Of a stretch of DNA of 64,000 nt, positions 49,633 to 59,238 are shown piece after piece. Below the pieces are notes generated by a model. That model was not told the origin of the DNA and did no database searches. It was given only the letters and a program-made list of their open reading frames with translations. Source of the DNA: an uncultured Bacteriovoracaceae bacterium (GTDB taxonomy: Bacteria; Bdellovibrionota; Bacteriovoracia; Bacteriovoracales; Bacteriovoracaceae). The stretch covers positions 1-64,000 of the forward strand of contig CALHBF010000001.1 of the NCBI GenBank assembly GCA_937931205.1, read 5' to 3'. Position 1 is the first letter of the stretch. Each line of letters starts with the position of its first letter. The position numbers were made by a program, and so were the translations under genes.

Positions 49633-50078
49633 TCAAGTACTATCTGCCCTTTCTTTTTCAGGGAGTATTTATGATTATTGATGAATTCTACTTCCATCGA
49701 AAAAGAATTCTTCCGCGCTGGGAAAAAATAGGTCACCCACTTGATACTCTTTCTGTTCTTCTTACTCTCAGTATTCCTCTGATTCTCCCCTACCGTTCAT
49801 CAAACCTTTCCTTCTATATCTTTTTATCTATTTTCTCCTGTATTTTGATAACTAAGGACGAGTTTATTCATGCTGACTATTGTGAAAAGGCTGAGCAATG
49901 GTTGCATGCGGTTCTCTTCATTCTTCACCCTATTATTTTTTTCTGCACCTATATTCTTTGGTCGCAAGCTAATGCCAGAAGCTTTCTTATTTCCCAAGTC
50001 TCTCTTGTTTTTCTTTTTCTGCTTTATCAAATTATCAGTGCAAGGAAACCCTATGAACAACTCATCAAAAATAAATAA
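49629..50078 (+). CDS. Small polytopic membrane protein in the type III PKS operon
   Basis: 149 aa, several hydrophobic segments; ATGA overlap with PKS stop. Confidence 0.75.
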   Translation: MIKYYLPFLFQGVFMIIDEFYFHRKRILPRWEKIGHPLDTLSVLLTLSIPLILPYRSSNLSFYIFLSIFSCILITKDEFIHADYCEKAEQWLHAVLFILHPIIFFCTYILWSQANARSFLISQVSLVFLFLLYQIISARKPYEQLIKNK

Positions 50079-50793
50079 TGATATCTATGATGACTATGGA
50101 ACACGTTGGTATACGGCCTATGATGATCCTATCGCTCTTTTACGGGCAGAGAATAGAGTCAAACTTCCTTGGATCCATGAACGAATCGTTGCTCAAAAAT
50201 TAAAAACAGCTCATGTCCTGGATGTAGGCTGTGGAGCTGGATTTCTTTGCAACGATCTCGCCTTAAAAGGTTATCAAGTTCATGGCATTGATCTCTCCTC
50301 TGAAAGTCTTAAAGTCGCACGTCAGTATGACAGAACAAGATCAGTTGATTATCAAATAGCTGATGCCTATCAATTACCTTTCGCTGATCATTCAATGGAT
50401 GTTGTGACTTGTCTTGATTTCCTTGAGCATGTTGAAAAACCAGAAGAAGTCATTAAAGAATGTGCTCGAGTTCTCAGGCCCAATGGTTTATTTTTCTTCC
50501 ATACTTTCAGTCGTAATTTCTTTTCATGGTTGTTGGTGATTAAGGCCATTGAGCTACTAGTTAAGAACACTCCTAAAGATATGCATGTCATTGAGCTTTT
50601 CATTAAACCAAAAGAGCTTGAACTCTATTGTAAGAATGCCAAAATTGATGTGGTGGAAATGACGGGTCTCAGACCTAAGTTTTCGACAATTCCTATTTCG
50701 GCCTATTTTAGTGGAGTGGTTCCAGAGTCACTTGAATTTCAAGTGACTCCTTCACTACTTTTATCTTATTTGGGAATGGGGATAAAAAGCTAG
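50053..50793 (+). CDS. UbiG-like class I SAM O-methyltransferase
   Basis: MNNSSKINNDIYDDYGTRWYTAYDDPIALLRAENRVKLPWI; VLDVGCGAGFLCNDLALKGYQVHGIDLS; RBS AGGAAA; overlaps the upstream ORF by 26 bp. Confidence 0.88.
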   Translation: MNNSSKINNDIYDDYGTRWYTAYDDPIALLRAENRVKLPWIHERIVAQKLKTAHVLDVGCGAGFLCNDLALKGYQVHGIDLSSESLKVARQYDRTRSVDYQIADAYQLPFADHSMDVVTCLDFLEHVEKPEEVIKECARVLRPNGLFFFHTFSRNFFSWLLVIKAIELLVKNTPKDMHVIELFIKPKELELYCKNAKIDVVEMTGLRPKFSTIPISAYFSGVVPESLEFQVTPSLLLSYLGMGIKS

Positions 50794-51251
50794 CTGTGTG
50801 TGGCAATATGTCTTCGGATAAATCTTTTCTCTATTCCTGTTCCATCCACTAGTTTTCTTTCATGGGCATCTGCCAACTTGGCCAAAGCGAAAGCACTGAT
50901 GGCCAAACCTAAGTCTCTTAAGGCCACATCATAGTAATTACCAATCATAAGAAGGTTAATGATAATACCTACAAGCCATAAACTCACGACGTAAGAGAAT
51001 AACTTAGTTTTGAAAAGCATCCCAATACCTACCGCCATTTCAACAAATCCCACAATGAACATAAATGATTGAGAAGTAATACCTAACATGTCTGGAAACG
51101 CCGGTGCCAGATACTTTGGCCACAGGGTTAATGTATTAAAAAACTTATCAAGGCCCGCCAAAAAAGGGGCGACAAAAAATACAAATCTCAAAGCTAAAAA
51201 AGCATACTCATTATTCTCTGAGCTTCTTTCAATTACAGGGTTATTTTTCAT
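50790..51251 (-). CDS. DoxX-like membrane protein
   Basis: ALRFVFFVAPFLAGLDKFFNTLTLWPKYL...MFIVGFVEMAVGIGML, multiple TM. Confidence 0.7.
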   Translation of the reverse strand: MKNNPVIERSSENNEYAFLALRFVFFVAPFLAGLDKFFNTLTLWPKYLAPAFPDMLGITSQSFMFIVGFVEMAVGIGMLFKTKLFSYVVSLWLVGIIINLLMIGNYYDVALRDLGLAISAFALAKLADAHERKLVDGTGIEKRFIRRHIATHS

Positions 51252-51345
51252 GATGGTCTCCTTGTGCATGCAATTTTTTGCAAACTCTAGACCATCTACG
51301 GCATCACCATTGCATCAATAATCCAGAATTAACGAGGAGGATTCT

Positions 51346-51597
51346 ATGATTCAATTATTGGCCTTTATCATGTTAGTAATGAATGTTTTTGCATGGGCGC
51401 AAACTAATCCAAGCGGCTCTACTTCTCCCACCACAAACAATCTGGATCAGCAAGATACTGGCTTAATAAAAGAGAGACAAAAACAGGAAGAAAAGAATAT
51501 TAAAAAAATAAGAGAATTAAAAAAACCGGGACAAGGGCCAAGTACATTACCATTAAATGAAACAACCCCGAATAATGCCCCGGCCTTAAGCCCTTAA
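51346..51597 (+). CDS. Small secreted low-complexity protein
   Basis: Signal peptide MIQLLAFIMLVMNVFAWAQT; Asn/Pro/Thr/Lys-rich mature part. Confidence 0.6.
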   Translation: MIQLLAFIMLVMNVFAWAQTNPSGSTSPTTNNLDQQDTGLIKERQKQEEKNIKKIRELKKPGQGPSTLPLNETTPNNAPALSP

Positions 51598-51606
51598 GTA
51601 ATGAAT

Positions 51607-51864
51607 TTAGAAATCTTCGATATCAACGTAAGTAGTACCCTTCGCAAGTGAAGAGTTAGACTTTGCTCTTTGGCCTTTAATTGAAATCTTCTTTTGATTA
51701 AAAAGTTCTTTTAAAGCTGAGCGAGAAATATTTTTCAGTTTCATATTCTCTTCCTGATCGCGAAGGGCATTCAGAAGAATATTGTCCATGCGATCTTCCG
51801 CATGCTCTAGCTCGATGGCGATTCTAAAAGCGCCTGCTGGTTTTTCATGTGTATTGAAACTCAT
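51607..51864 (-). CDS. Hypothetical small protein
   Basis: 85 aa; start overlaps the stop of the RRM gene (ATGA). Confidence 0.65.
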   Translation of the reverse strand: MSFNTHEKPAGAFRIAIELEHAEDRMDNILLNALRDQEENMKLKNISRSALKELFNQKKISIKGQRAKSNSSLAKGTTYVDIEDF

Positions 51865-52298
51865 ACTGTCTTCCTTGTTTTAGCTTTAAAAGTAAAACCG
51901 GCCTTTGACTCTCTCTTTTCATCATTTTTTTTCTTCTTAGAGAGCTGACCAGTTTTATAGTCACGTGCTGTTTTTTCATCTTTTTTCACAGGCTTTTTTA
52001 CATCCGTTTTTTTGATATAAAATTTTGCCTCAGGATCTTTTTCGTGAAGAGCAAAGTTAGCTTTTGCTGTTCTGCCATCAATTACTTTGCCATCAAGACT
52101 CTGGATCGCAAGCGTGGCCTCTTCAACACTGCTCATTTCAACGAAGGCCATGCCACGTGGTTCAGCTGTTTTAGGATCAACAATCACATTGATATCAATG
52201 ATCTTTCCAAAAGTTTTAAAAAGAGCACGAACACCGGTACGATCGCGTTTGTAGCTTAGGTTAGAGATATAAACTGTGGAATTTGGAGAATTTTTCAT
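51861..52298 (-). CDS. RRM-domain RNA-binding protein
   Basis: STVYISNLSYKRDRTGVRALFKTFGKIIDINVIVDPKTAEPRGMAFVEMSSVEEATLAIQSLDGKVIDGRT (RNP1/RNP2); Lys-rich tail. Confidence 0.92.
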   Translation of the reverse strand: MKNSPNSTVYISNLSYKRDRTGVRALFKTFGKIIDINVIVDPKTAEPRGMAFVEMSSVEEATLAIQSLDGKVIDGRTAKANFALHEKDPEAKFYIKKTDVKKPVKKDEKTARDYKTGQLSKKKKNDEKRESKAGFTFKAKTRKTV

Positions 52299-52356
52299 GG
52301 CCCTATGTAGCATTTTCCCTAACACTCCAGCAAGGGCCATGTAATAAAGATATGTT

Positions 52357-53142
52357 CTAAAGAAAAAGCGGACGATTAAACGTCTTCATCCATTCAATAA
52401 TTTTTGCTGTTACCGGAACAAAGTAAGTCGCACTCATACCGCAAGGGTGATTTGAAATACTATATTCGATACCGACAAATTTCATCTGACCATCTCGATC
52501 TCGTAGATAGGCACTTCCCCCTGAGTCACCATGACAGGCACTTGGACCGGCCGTGCGAGGTTGTCCTACACCTAGCCCATTGTAACCATTCAGTTCTCTG
52601 AAAGGTAAATTCATGAAGGACTTCGCTCCCTTCACTCCACCGTTCACTATCTGCCCATAGCCAACATGGAAAAGATCGAGCCCTTTATGTTCATGAGTAG
52701 GAATCAATAGCGGAGCTGGATTAATTCCCCATTTTACCAGATCAATATCCCCAGATAACTCTATCAGGGCAACGTCTGAAGAGATGGCCCCTGTTAAGGG
52801 ATGAAGTTCCACTCTAACTGCCTTGAATTGCGGAGTTATCATAGGAAGATCTCTTTCTTGATGAGTCTCCCCAAAGTAAATCCACGTCTCTTTCATAAAA
52901 TCTTGAAGCGAGACCTTAAAAGCATGGGCGCCTGATCTAAAACAGTGAGCGGCAGTCGCCACAACTCGTGGTCCGATTAAAGTAGCACTACAATAAATCT
53001 CAGCACGATGATCAAAGGGATCACTCTTAAAGGCCAGTGCGACTGATTGTCTAAAAGATTTGTCTTCAATCAAATGACCATCAACTATGGCAAAAGAGAT
53101 GTTTGAGAAAAAAACGAGAAGAGATGCTAATAAGAATTTCAT
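52357..53142 (-). CDS. Secreted trypsin-like serine protease
   Basis: Signal peptide; TAAHCF (His), SSDVALIEL (Asp), CHGDSGGSAY (Ser). Confidence 0.95.
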   Translation of the reverse strand: MKFLLASLLVFFSNISFAIVDGHLIEDKSFRQSVALAFKSDPFDHRAEIYCSATLIGPRVVATAAHCFRSGAHAFKVSLQDFMKETWIYFGETHQERDLPMITPQFKAVRVELHPLTGAISSDVALIELSGDIDLVKWGINPAPLLIPTHEHKGLDLFHVGYGQIVNGGVKGAKSFMNLPFRELNGYNGLGVGQPRTAGPSACHGDSGGSAYLRDRDGQMKFVGIEYSISNHPCGMSATYFVPVTAKIIEWMKTFNRPLFL

Positions 53143-53198
53143 CCCCGCCTTCTACCAAAAAAAACTTTAAAGCTAAAGCATTTAACTGATTGTTGAAA

Positions 53199-56100
53199 TT
53201 ACAAAGTCTTAGAGATTGGTATCACGACTCGGAACACTGAGCCCTCATGCTCTCTACTCTCTACTTCTAAAGTTCCATTATGAGCATCAACAATTTGCTT
53301 AGATATATATAACCCTAAGCCCAGCCCTGAAATACTGGTTGAGGAGGTCGCACGCTCAAAAAGCCTGAAGATTCGCTCAATATTCTCTTGCCCAATTCCC
53401 ATTCCCTGATCCAAAACTTCGACGACAATAAATTCACCTCGACGAAGAATTCTCAATTTAATGGGCTTACCCTCTCCATACTTTAAAGCATTGCTTAGTA
53501 AGTTGTAGAAGACCTGCTCCAAACGGAATGGATCAGCTTTAATTAAAGAATCATCCAAGACTTCTAGTTCAAGAGGAATTTTTCTTTCCTCTACGTTGGC
53601 CGAGAATGATTCCAGTGCTGTCGTTACAATTTCTTTTAGAGAAGAATCCTTGAATGTGAAGTTCATTTTCCCATTAGATATTCTGGAAACATCAAGCATA
53701 TCATCAATCAATGAAGTCAGAAGCTGACATTGCTTTAAAGTCAGACTGCTTGCTTTTAAGAAAGTATTTTCATCTGCTTGCCCTCTGTCCATTTTACGCT
53801 TGAGCATCTGCATTTGCAGTACCATAGAGGTCAGCGGTGTTTTCAACTCATGAGAAGCAATGGAGAGGAATTCATCACGTGCCTTAATGGCATTCTCCAT
53901 TTTTACCAAGTAATTATTCGTCTCTGTTTGATCATACATTGTTCCGATCATTCGGATCGGTTGGTTGTTGTTGTTCAATTGAACATATCCGCGATCTAGT
54001 ACATGAGCATAAGTTCCATCGGCCTTTAAGAACCTATATTCATCACTCCAGTGATTGAACTTATTCTTCAAGGCGATTTCAATCCCCTTATTAACTCTTT
54101 CCCTATCGTCAGGGTGAACATGATCAATCCACCACTGTCCGCTGCTATTCGTTTGATCTTTTTTCGGATAACCATACTCACTGGTTAAAGATTCACTCCA
54201 CTCGATGTTATTGGTCATCAGATCCCAGTCCCAAATAAGCTCTCGTGTTGCCTTACTGGCCATGGCATATCGCCACTCGCGGTCTTTAAGAGCATCGTAA
54301 GAGCGAAGTTCTTCAGTAATATCAAAGGTCACTCCATCAAATCGAATTGGAGTTCCATCTTCTGAATAATCGGCCCACCCAATTGAACGAATCCATTTTA
54401 CATGTTTCGTTTCCGGATCAATGCTTCGGAAGTTCTGATCATAATGTTCGTGATTATAAATGGCATTATCAATAGAGTTTCGAACATTTTCTCTATCATC
54501 TGGATGGATTCTCGAAAAGAAGTGATCTAGAGTGATGACATCTTCTCCTTCACTCCACATGTGTCTTTTCACAGTATTAGACCAATTGATAGATCCAAAA
54601 GGTAAGTTGCTGTACCAAACTCCAAGGTTAACGGCATTAGCGACATTATTAAAACGCTCTTGATTACGAAGTAATTCTAAGCGGGATGCGCGTAATTGGA
54701 TCTCTTGGTTTTTTCTCTCTTGAATATTGGTACATGTTCCGAACCAGCGATAGATATTACCATTTCCGTCTCTCAATGAGCGGGCCATCAACAAGTGCCA
54801 TTGATAGACTCCATGTCTGTCACGGAGACGATATTCATAAGTAAAGGAGTCTTTTGTTTTTCGAATATTGGTCCAAGTATCCAATGTTCCCTGAATATCA
54901 TCCGGGTGAAGGATGTCTCGAAAACCTTTATTCTGAATTGTTGCAGGATCAAGACCTGAATATTCAAACCACTGATCACTAAAATAAAGATAGTTTCCGT
55001 GCTCATCTGTTGACCAGATCATCTGTGGAACTGTATTGGCCAGAGTTCGGAACATTTCCTCTGAACGACGTAAAGCTGTGACATCGACAAAAGTAACCAC
55101 TAACCCTACTTTCTTTCGGGCCTTGTTAAGATAAGCAGATTTCCTACGCAGAAAAACTCTTCCATCTGGCATAAGTACTTCTGTTTCAACGACCTGATCA
55201 AGTCCAAGATTCGTAGGATTGGTGTACTTAGGCATAGAAGTAGCTTTAGAATTAAAGCTGCTGATTGGACGACCTATATCCTGTGGAAGCAGGTCATAGA
55301 TCTCACTTATGTAAGGGGTAAAATTTCTAATTTTCAATTCATCATCAAGAAATATCGTTGCGATCTTAGTCGAATTTAATAGATTTTCTAGATCCACATT
55401 CGTATTAAGAAGAATTTCATTACCTCGCTGGACTTCTTCTTTCGAAATTTCCAGTTCTTCATTTACCGACTGAAGCTCTTCGTTCATCGAGAGGAGTTCT
55501 TCGTTGGAAGATTTCAACTCTTCATTAGAGGCTTCTAAGTCCTGAATGCTTTTATCGAGTTCTTCACGCAGTGAGGCCAACTCGTTTTCAAGCTCCTCGA
55601 CTAAAGAAAATTCTCCATTTTGAATATGACTGGATCCATCTTCGTAGTCTGCGATATATCCTAAATCACGAAAGACAACGAGATAAAGTTCGGAATACTG
55701 CTCAGAAGGAGGCATTAACTGAACCGAAATCCCTACTTTTTTAACTCCAACATAATCTTTAATAATCGAAGTATGGTTTTCAACAACCTCTTTTCTTTTC
55801 TTACATTCATTAAGCGCTGTTCGAAGCGGAGATCTTAGATTCTGCAATACGAGTTTGAGAATATTATTTTGAAAGAGCCCTTCATTAGGTTCAAGAAAAT
55901 CCTGAATCCCTGCTGACAAGCTAATAATCTGTCCCTCACTTCCGATAATAGCAAACTTAGGAACATATTCTTCTAAAACAATCTTTTGTCCTGCTAAATG
56001 AATATCCTCTTCTTCTCTAACGGGCGGTTCATTTAAGTCGGCCCTATATGGTGAGCGGATTGATTGAAATAAGTGAGGAGAGCGCTGGTCCACAGGTAAA

Positions 56101-57506
56101 GTCTTTCTCTGTGCCAATCGATATTTCAAACTCACTGGGTTAAATAAATCTTTATGTGAGCCTAAAACTTCACTAATTCCTAAAAAGAGATAACCATTAG
56201 GTCTTAATGAATAATGAAAGAGAGGGAGTAGCTTTTTCTGAAGCTGAGGTCCTAAGTAAATAAGCACATTACGGCAAGTGATCAGGTCAACTTGCGAAAA
56301 AGGAGGATCTGTTATGAGGTTATGTGATGAAAAAAGAATCATTTCTCGTAACTTACGATTGATTACAAATTTATTATCACGACGTTGGAAAAAACTATCC
56401 AGTCTTTGTTTTGATACCCTATCACTGATTGTAACAGGATACTCACCTTTGCGAGCAGTATTCAAAGCTTCTTCATCAATATCCGTTGCAATAATCTGCA
56501 CATCTCTCTGGATGCCGAGTTCATTCATCACTTCTTGGGCCAAAATGGCCAGAGTATAAGGCTCTTCTCCAGTGGAGCATCCTGCAACCCAGATACGATA
56601 CTTCTTACCTTCTCCAAGCTTTTGCAGTTCAGGACGCAATACCTCATCTTTTACTAACTCGAAAGCTTCTGGATCACGAAAAAAACTAGTAACATTAATT
56701 AAAAGATCATTAAAAAGTGCATCACGCTCTTTCTTCTCTTGCTCTAAAACTTGCACATAATCTTCAATTGCTTCAATCTGTCGAACCAACATTCGTCGCT
56801 GAATTCTTCGAATCATTGTCGATGATTTATAATTTTGAAAATCATGGTGATTATATCTAAGAAGAATTTCACAGATGCCTTTTAAAGACATCTCTATCTC
56901 TACTTCTAAATGAGTGTAACTTAACTTTTTGTTAAGTTTCTCCAAAACTTTTAGATAACCTTCTAAAAATTGTGTCATCTCTTCTGGAGATAGAACGTGA
57001 TCAATAAAATCGGATTTCTTTTTGAGTGCAGGGTGATCTGATTCTATTTTTTTAAGAATTGTCAGACCGCCATTTTCTCTTATGATTTTTAATCCTAAAC
57101 TTCCATCCACACTGTCGTGATCAAGAAGTATTCCTACCGCCCTTTCTTTGAATTGGGCCAAGGAATTCATAAACCAGTCAATCGTAGTAAATTTTTGAAC
57201 TTTTTCAGTAATCTCTTGGATAACAAATTGCCTCTCATTCATCGATATCAATTGATGTGATGGGGCCAGATATATTCTTCCTGGTTGGATCAAACTTTCA
57301 GGAGTAATTAGTTCAACAGGAATTTGAGTAAAGGATTGAAGCTCTTCACAATTTAAAGATTTTGACCTCGCATCCATATGTTGAATAACGACGATTGCAG
57401 CGTTAATTTTTTTTAATGAGGAGAAAAACCGTTTTAGGTCACTTACTTTATCCGCGGGCACACCTACAGCGATAACGACCTCATCCCTAACTTCATTACC
57501 CATCAC
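53199..57506 (-). CDS. CheB-CheR-PAS-PAS-histidine kinase fusion
   Basis: CheB methylesterase-like N-term; CheR WVAGCSTGEEPYTLAILAQE; coiled coil LKSSNEELLSMNEELQSVNEEL; PAS repeats; SIASHELKTPLTSMVLQMQML. Confidence 0.95.
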   Translation of the reverse strand: MMGNEVRDEVVIAVGVPADKVSDLKRFFSSLKKINAAIVVIQHMDARSKSLNCEELQSFTQIPVELITPESLIQPGRIYLAPSHQLISMNERQFVIQEITEKVQKFTTIDWFMNSLAQFKERAVGILLDHDSVDGSLGLKIIRENGGLTILKKIESDHPALKKKSDFIDHVLSPEEMTQFLEGYLKVLEKLNKKLSYTHLEVEIEMSLKGICEILLRYNHHDFQNYKSSTMIRRIQRRMLVRQIEAIEDYVQVLEQEKKERDALFNDLLINVTSFFRDPEAFELVKDEVLRPELQKLGEGKKYRIWVAGCSTGEEPYTLAILAQEVMNELGIQRDVQIIATDIDEEALNTARKGEYPVTISDRVSKQRLDSFFQRRDNKFVINRKLREMILFSSHNLITDPPFSQVDLITCRNVLIYLGPQLQKKLLPLFHYSLRPNGYLFLGISEVLGSHKDLFNPVSLKYRLAQRKTLPVDQRSPHLFQSIRSPYRADLNEPPVREEEDIHLAGQKIVLEEYVPKFAIIGSEGQIISLSAGIQDFLEPNEGLFQNNILKLVLQNLRSPLRTALNECKKRKEVVENHTSIIKDYVGVKKVGISVQLMPPSEQYSELYLVVFRDLGYIADYEDGSSHIQNGEFSLVEELENELASLREELDKSIQDLEASNEELKSSNEELLSMNEELQSVNEELEISKEEVQRGNEILLNTNVDLENLLNSTKIATIFLDDELKIRNFTPYISEIYDLLPQDIGRPISSFNSKATSMPKYTNPTNLGLDQVVETEVLMPDGRVFLRRKSAYLNKARKKVGLVVTFVDVTALRRSEEMFRTLANTVPQMIWSTDEHGNYLYFSDQWFEYSGLDPATIQNKGFRDILHPDDIQGTLDTWTNIRKTKDSFTYEYRLRDRHGVYQWHLLMARSLRDGNGNIYRWFGTCTNIQERKNQEIQLRASRLELLRNQERFNNVANAVNLGVWYSNLPFGSINWSNTVKRHMWSEGEDVITLDHFFSRIHPDDRENVRNSIDNAIYNHEHYDQNFRSIDPETKHVKWIRSIGWADYSEDGTPIRFDGVTFDITEELRSYDALKDREWRYAMASKATRELIWDWDLMTNNIEWSESLTSEYGYPKKDQTNSSGQWWIDHVHPDDRERVNKGIEIALKNKFNHWSDEYRFLKADGTYAHVLDRGYVQLNNNNQPIRMIGTMYDQTETNNYLVKMENAIKARDEFLSIASHELKTPLTSMVLQMQMLKRKMDRGQADENTFLKASSLTLKQCQLLTSLIDDMLDVSRISNGKMNFTFKDSSLKEIVTTALESFSANVEERKIPLELEVLDDSLIKADPFRLEQVFYNLLSNALKYGEGKPIKLRILRRGEFIVVEVLDQGMGIGQENIERIFRLFERATSSTSISGLGLGLYISKQIVDAHNGTLEVESREHEGSVFRVVIPISKTL

Positions 57507-57609
57507 ACTAATCTATCAAATTTATGCGCATCTGAATACCGCCTCTTTTTTGTGGCAGTCTGTTCAACTGTTAACGAGTTAGAGCGATAATGTGAAGCCA
57601 GTCTTAATA

Positions 57610-57849
57610 CTATTCGAAAGCATCTTCTACGTTATCTGCCATATCCTGAACAGTGTGCTTCGCTTTTTGAAGAGCACATTCCATCTTACCATTCATGAGT
57701 TCACAAGTTTTATCCTTAAGATCTCTTCCGGCCTTTTGCACACCTCGTCTGGTGTCGTTCATTGTCTCACTCGCTTTCTTCTTTAATGAGTCTTCTGCAT
57801 GAGAACTCATCATCATAGTCAGTGACAACATAACAAAAATGAACTTCAT
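57610..57849 (-). CDS. Small secreted amphipathic protein, copy A
   Basis: MKFIFVMLSLTMMMSSHAEDSLKKKASETMNDTRRGVQKAGRDLKDKTCELMNGKMECALQKAKH. Confidence 0.75.
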   Translation of the reverse strand: MKFIFVMLSLTMMMSSHAEDSLKKKASETMNDTRRGVQKAGRDLKDKTCELMNGKMECALQKAKHTVQDMADNVEDAFE

Positions 57850-57853
57850 ATAT

Positions 57854-58489
57854 TTATCCTTCGGTCGTATTTAGATTTTTTTGGAACTCATTAAGATAAA
57901 GTGAGATGTGATAACCATCAATCAAACCATGATGAGCTTCAACAGATACAGGAAGAAACTTTCGTCCTTCACGCTCGGTGATTTTCCCAAAAGAAATTTT
58001 AGGAACAGAATCAGTGCGATCAAGTTTTGTTGGATGCATGATCGCAGTAAAAGTGAACCAAGGAAGTGTCGTGTGCCTGATCAAATTGTGAACATTGACT
58101 TCACAAGAGGCATTCAGGCCGGAAGTTTTTTGAACTTTCTCAATGGCCTCTTTAAGAGATCGTGCAAAAGTTGAAAATTGTGGCGAATAAGGAATTAGTC
58201 CAAAAGCAAATGTTCCATCTTCTCTTGCAAGAGTTGAACCTGCATCAATGACTTCTAAGTCATATACTTTACCGTCAATGATCCGGTAGCGAAACTCTTT
58301 TACAGCATTTACGGCCATCATGGATTTATGAAGATAGCTAGCAAAGAAAGAATGCCCTCTTTTTTTTGCTTCAAGATAGGCAACAGTACAATCTACTTCG
58401 GTAACAATATTTAACTGGGGATTTACAAAACTTGAGAAGAATTCAAAATGCTCTTTACGGTTCCAATTTTCAATATCAATTAATTTCAT
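57854..58489 (-). CDS. Chloramphenicol acetyltransferase-like (CatA-fold) protein
   Basis: Catalytic motif SVEAHHGLIDGYHISLYLNEFQ; N-term WNRKEHFEFFSSFVNPQLNIV. Confidence 0.9.
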   Translation of the reverse strand: MKLIDIENWNRKEHFEFFSSFVNPQLNIVTEVDCTVAYLEAKKRGHSFFASYLHKSMMAVNAVKEFRYRIIDGKVYDLEVIDAGSTLAREDGTFAFGLIPYSPQFSTFARSLKEAIEKVQKTSGLNASCEVNVHNLIRHTTLPWFTFTAIMHPTKLDRTDSVPKISFGKITEREGRKFLPVSVEAHHGLIDGYHISLYLNEFQKNLNTTEG

Positions 58490-58554
58490 TTTTAAGCCCT
58501 CAGTTATCCTTCTATTAGAATAACCGAGGGCCAAATGTGATTCAAGATAATAGC

Positions 58555-58800
58555 TTAGTCGATAGCGTCTTTCACACTGTCAGCAGTATTCTGAATTGAA
58601 TGTTTTGCTTTTTGAGCTGCACACTCCATTTTACCATTAATCATTTCACATGTTTTATCTTTCACTGCACGTCCAGCTTTTTGAACACCTCTTTTTGTGT
58701 CATTCATAGCTTCGTTGGCCTTTGCTTTTAGTGAATCATTTGCGATCGCATGAGAGGCCAGAATTAGACTTGAAACAATCAATAGAGTTCTGAAATTCAT
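58555..58800 (-). CDS. Small secreted amphipathic protein, copy B (paralog of 57610)
   Basis: NDSLKAKANEAMNDTKRGVQKAGRAVKDKTCEMINGKMECAAQKAKHSIQNTADSVKDAID. Confidence 0.75.
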   Translation of the reverse strand: MNFRTLLIVSSLILASHAIANDSLKAKANEAMNDTKRGVQKAGRAVKDKTCEMINGKMECAAQKAKHSIQNTADSVKDAID

Positions 58801-58912
58801 AAAGAGTCTCACTTTCAAGAAAAGTTGATAAGAAGGCCTAACGATATTTCAAGAAATGACTCCCTGGGAATATAAGATTAACTTAAGATTCCATTTCTGC
58901 TATGATTCTCCT

Positions 58913-59185
58913 ATGACTCAGCGACTTAAAGCACAACATATTTTAGTTAATCATGAATATGAGGCCCGCGATCTTATTAGAAAACTTGAACAAGGTGAAT
59001 CATTTGAAAAACTAGCACGTGATTTCTCTAACTGTGCTTCCAGTAAAAACGATGGCCACCTCGGAGAATTTCCTCGTGGAAGGATGATTCCTGCTTTTGA
59101 AAAAGCACTTTTAAAACTTGAAATTGGTCAATGCTCAAGTCCAGTAAAGACCCAGTTCGGCTATCATATTATCAAGCGTCTTTGA
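58913..59185 (+). CDS. PpiC/parvulin-type peptidyl-prolyl isomerase
   Basis: LKAQHILVNHEYEARDLIRKLEQGESFEKLARDFSNCASSKNDGHLGEFPRGRMIPAFEKALLKLEIGQCSSPVKTQFGYHIIKRL. Confidence 0.95.
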   Translation: MTQRLKAQHILVNHEYEARDLIRKLEQGESFEKLARDFSNCASSKNDGHLGEFPRGRMIPAFEKALLKLEIGQCSSPVKTQFGYHIIKRL

Positions 59186-59238
59186 ATTCACTCTCTTCAT
59201 TGTTAGCCTCCTCTCTTAACTCACGGGAGGAGCAAGCC

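Noticed and set aside
57583-57590. AGCGATAA resembling a sigma-28 -10
   Set aside because: Poor -35 (TCAACTGT) and would transcribe antisense to minus-strand genes
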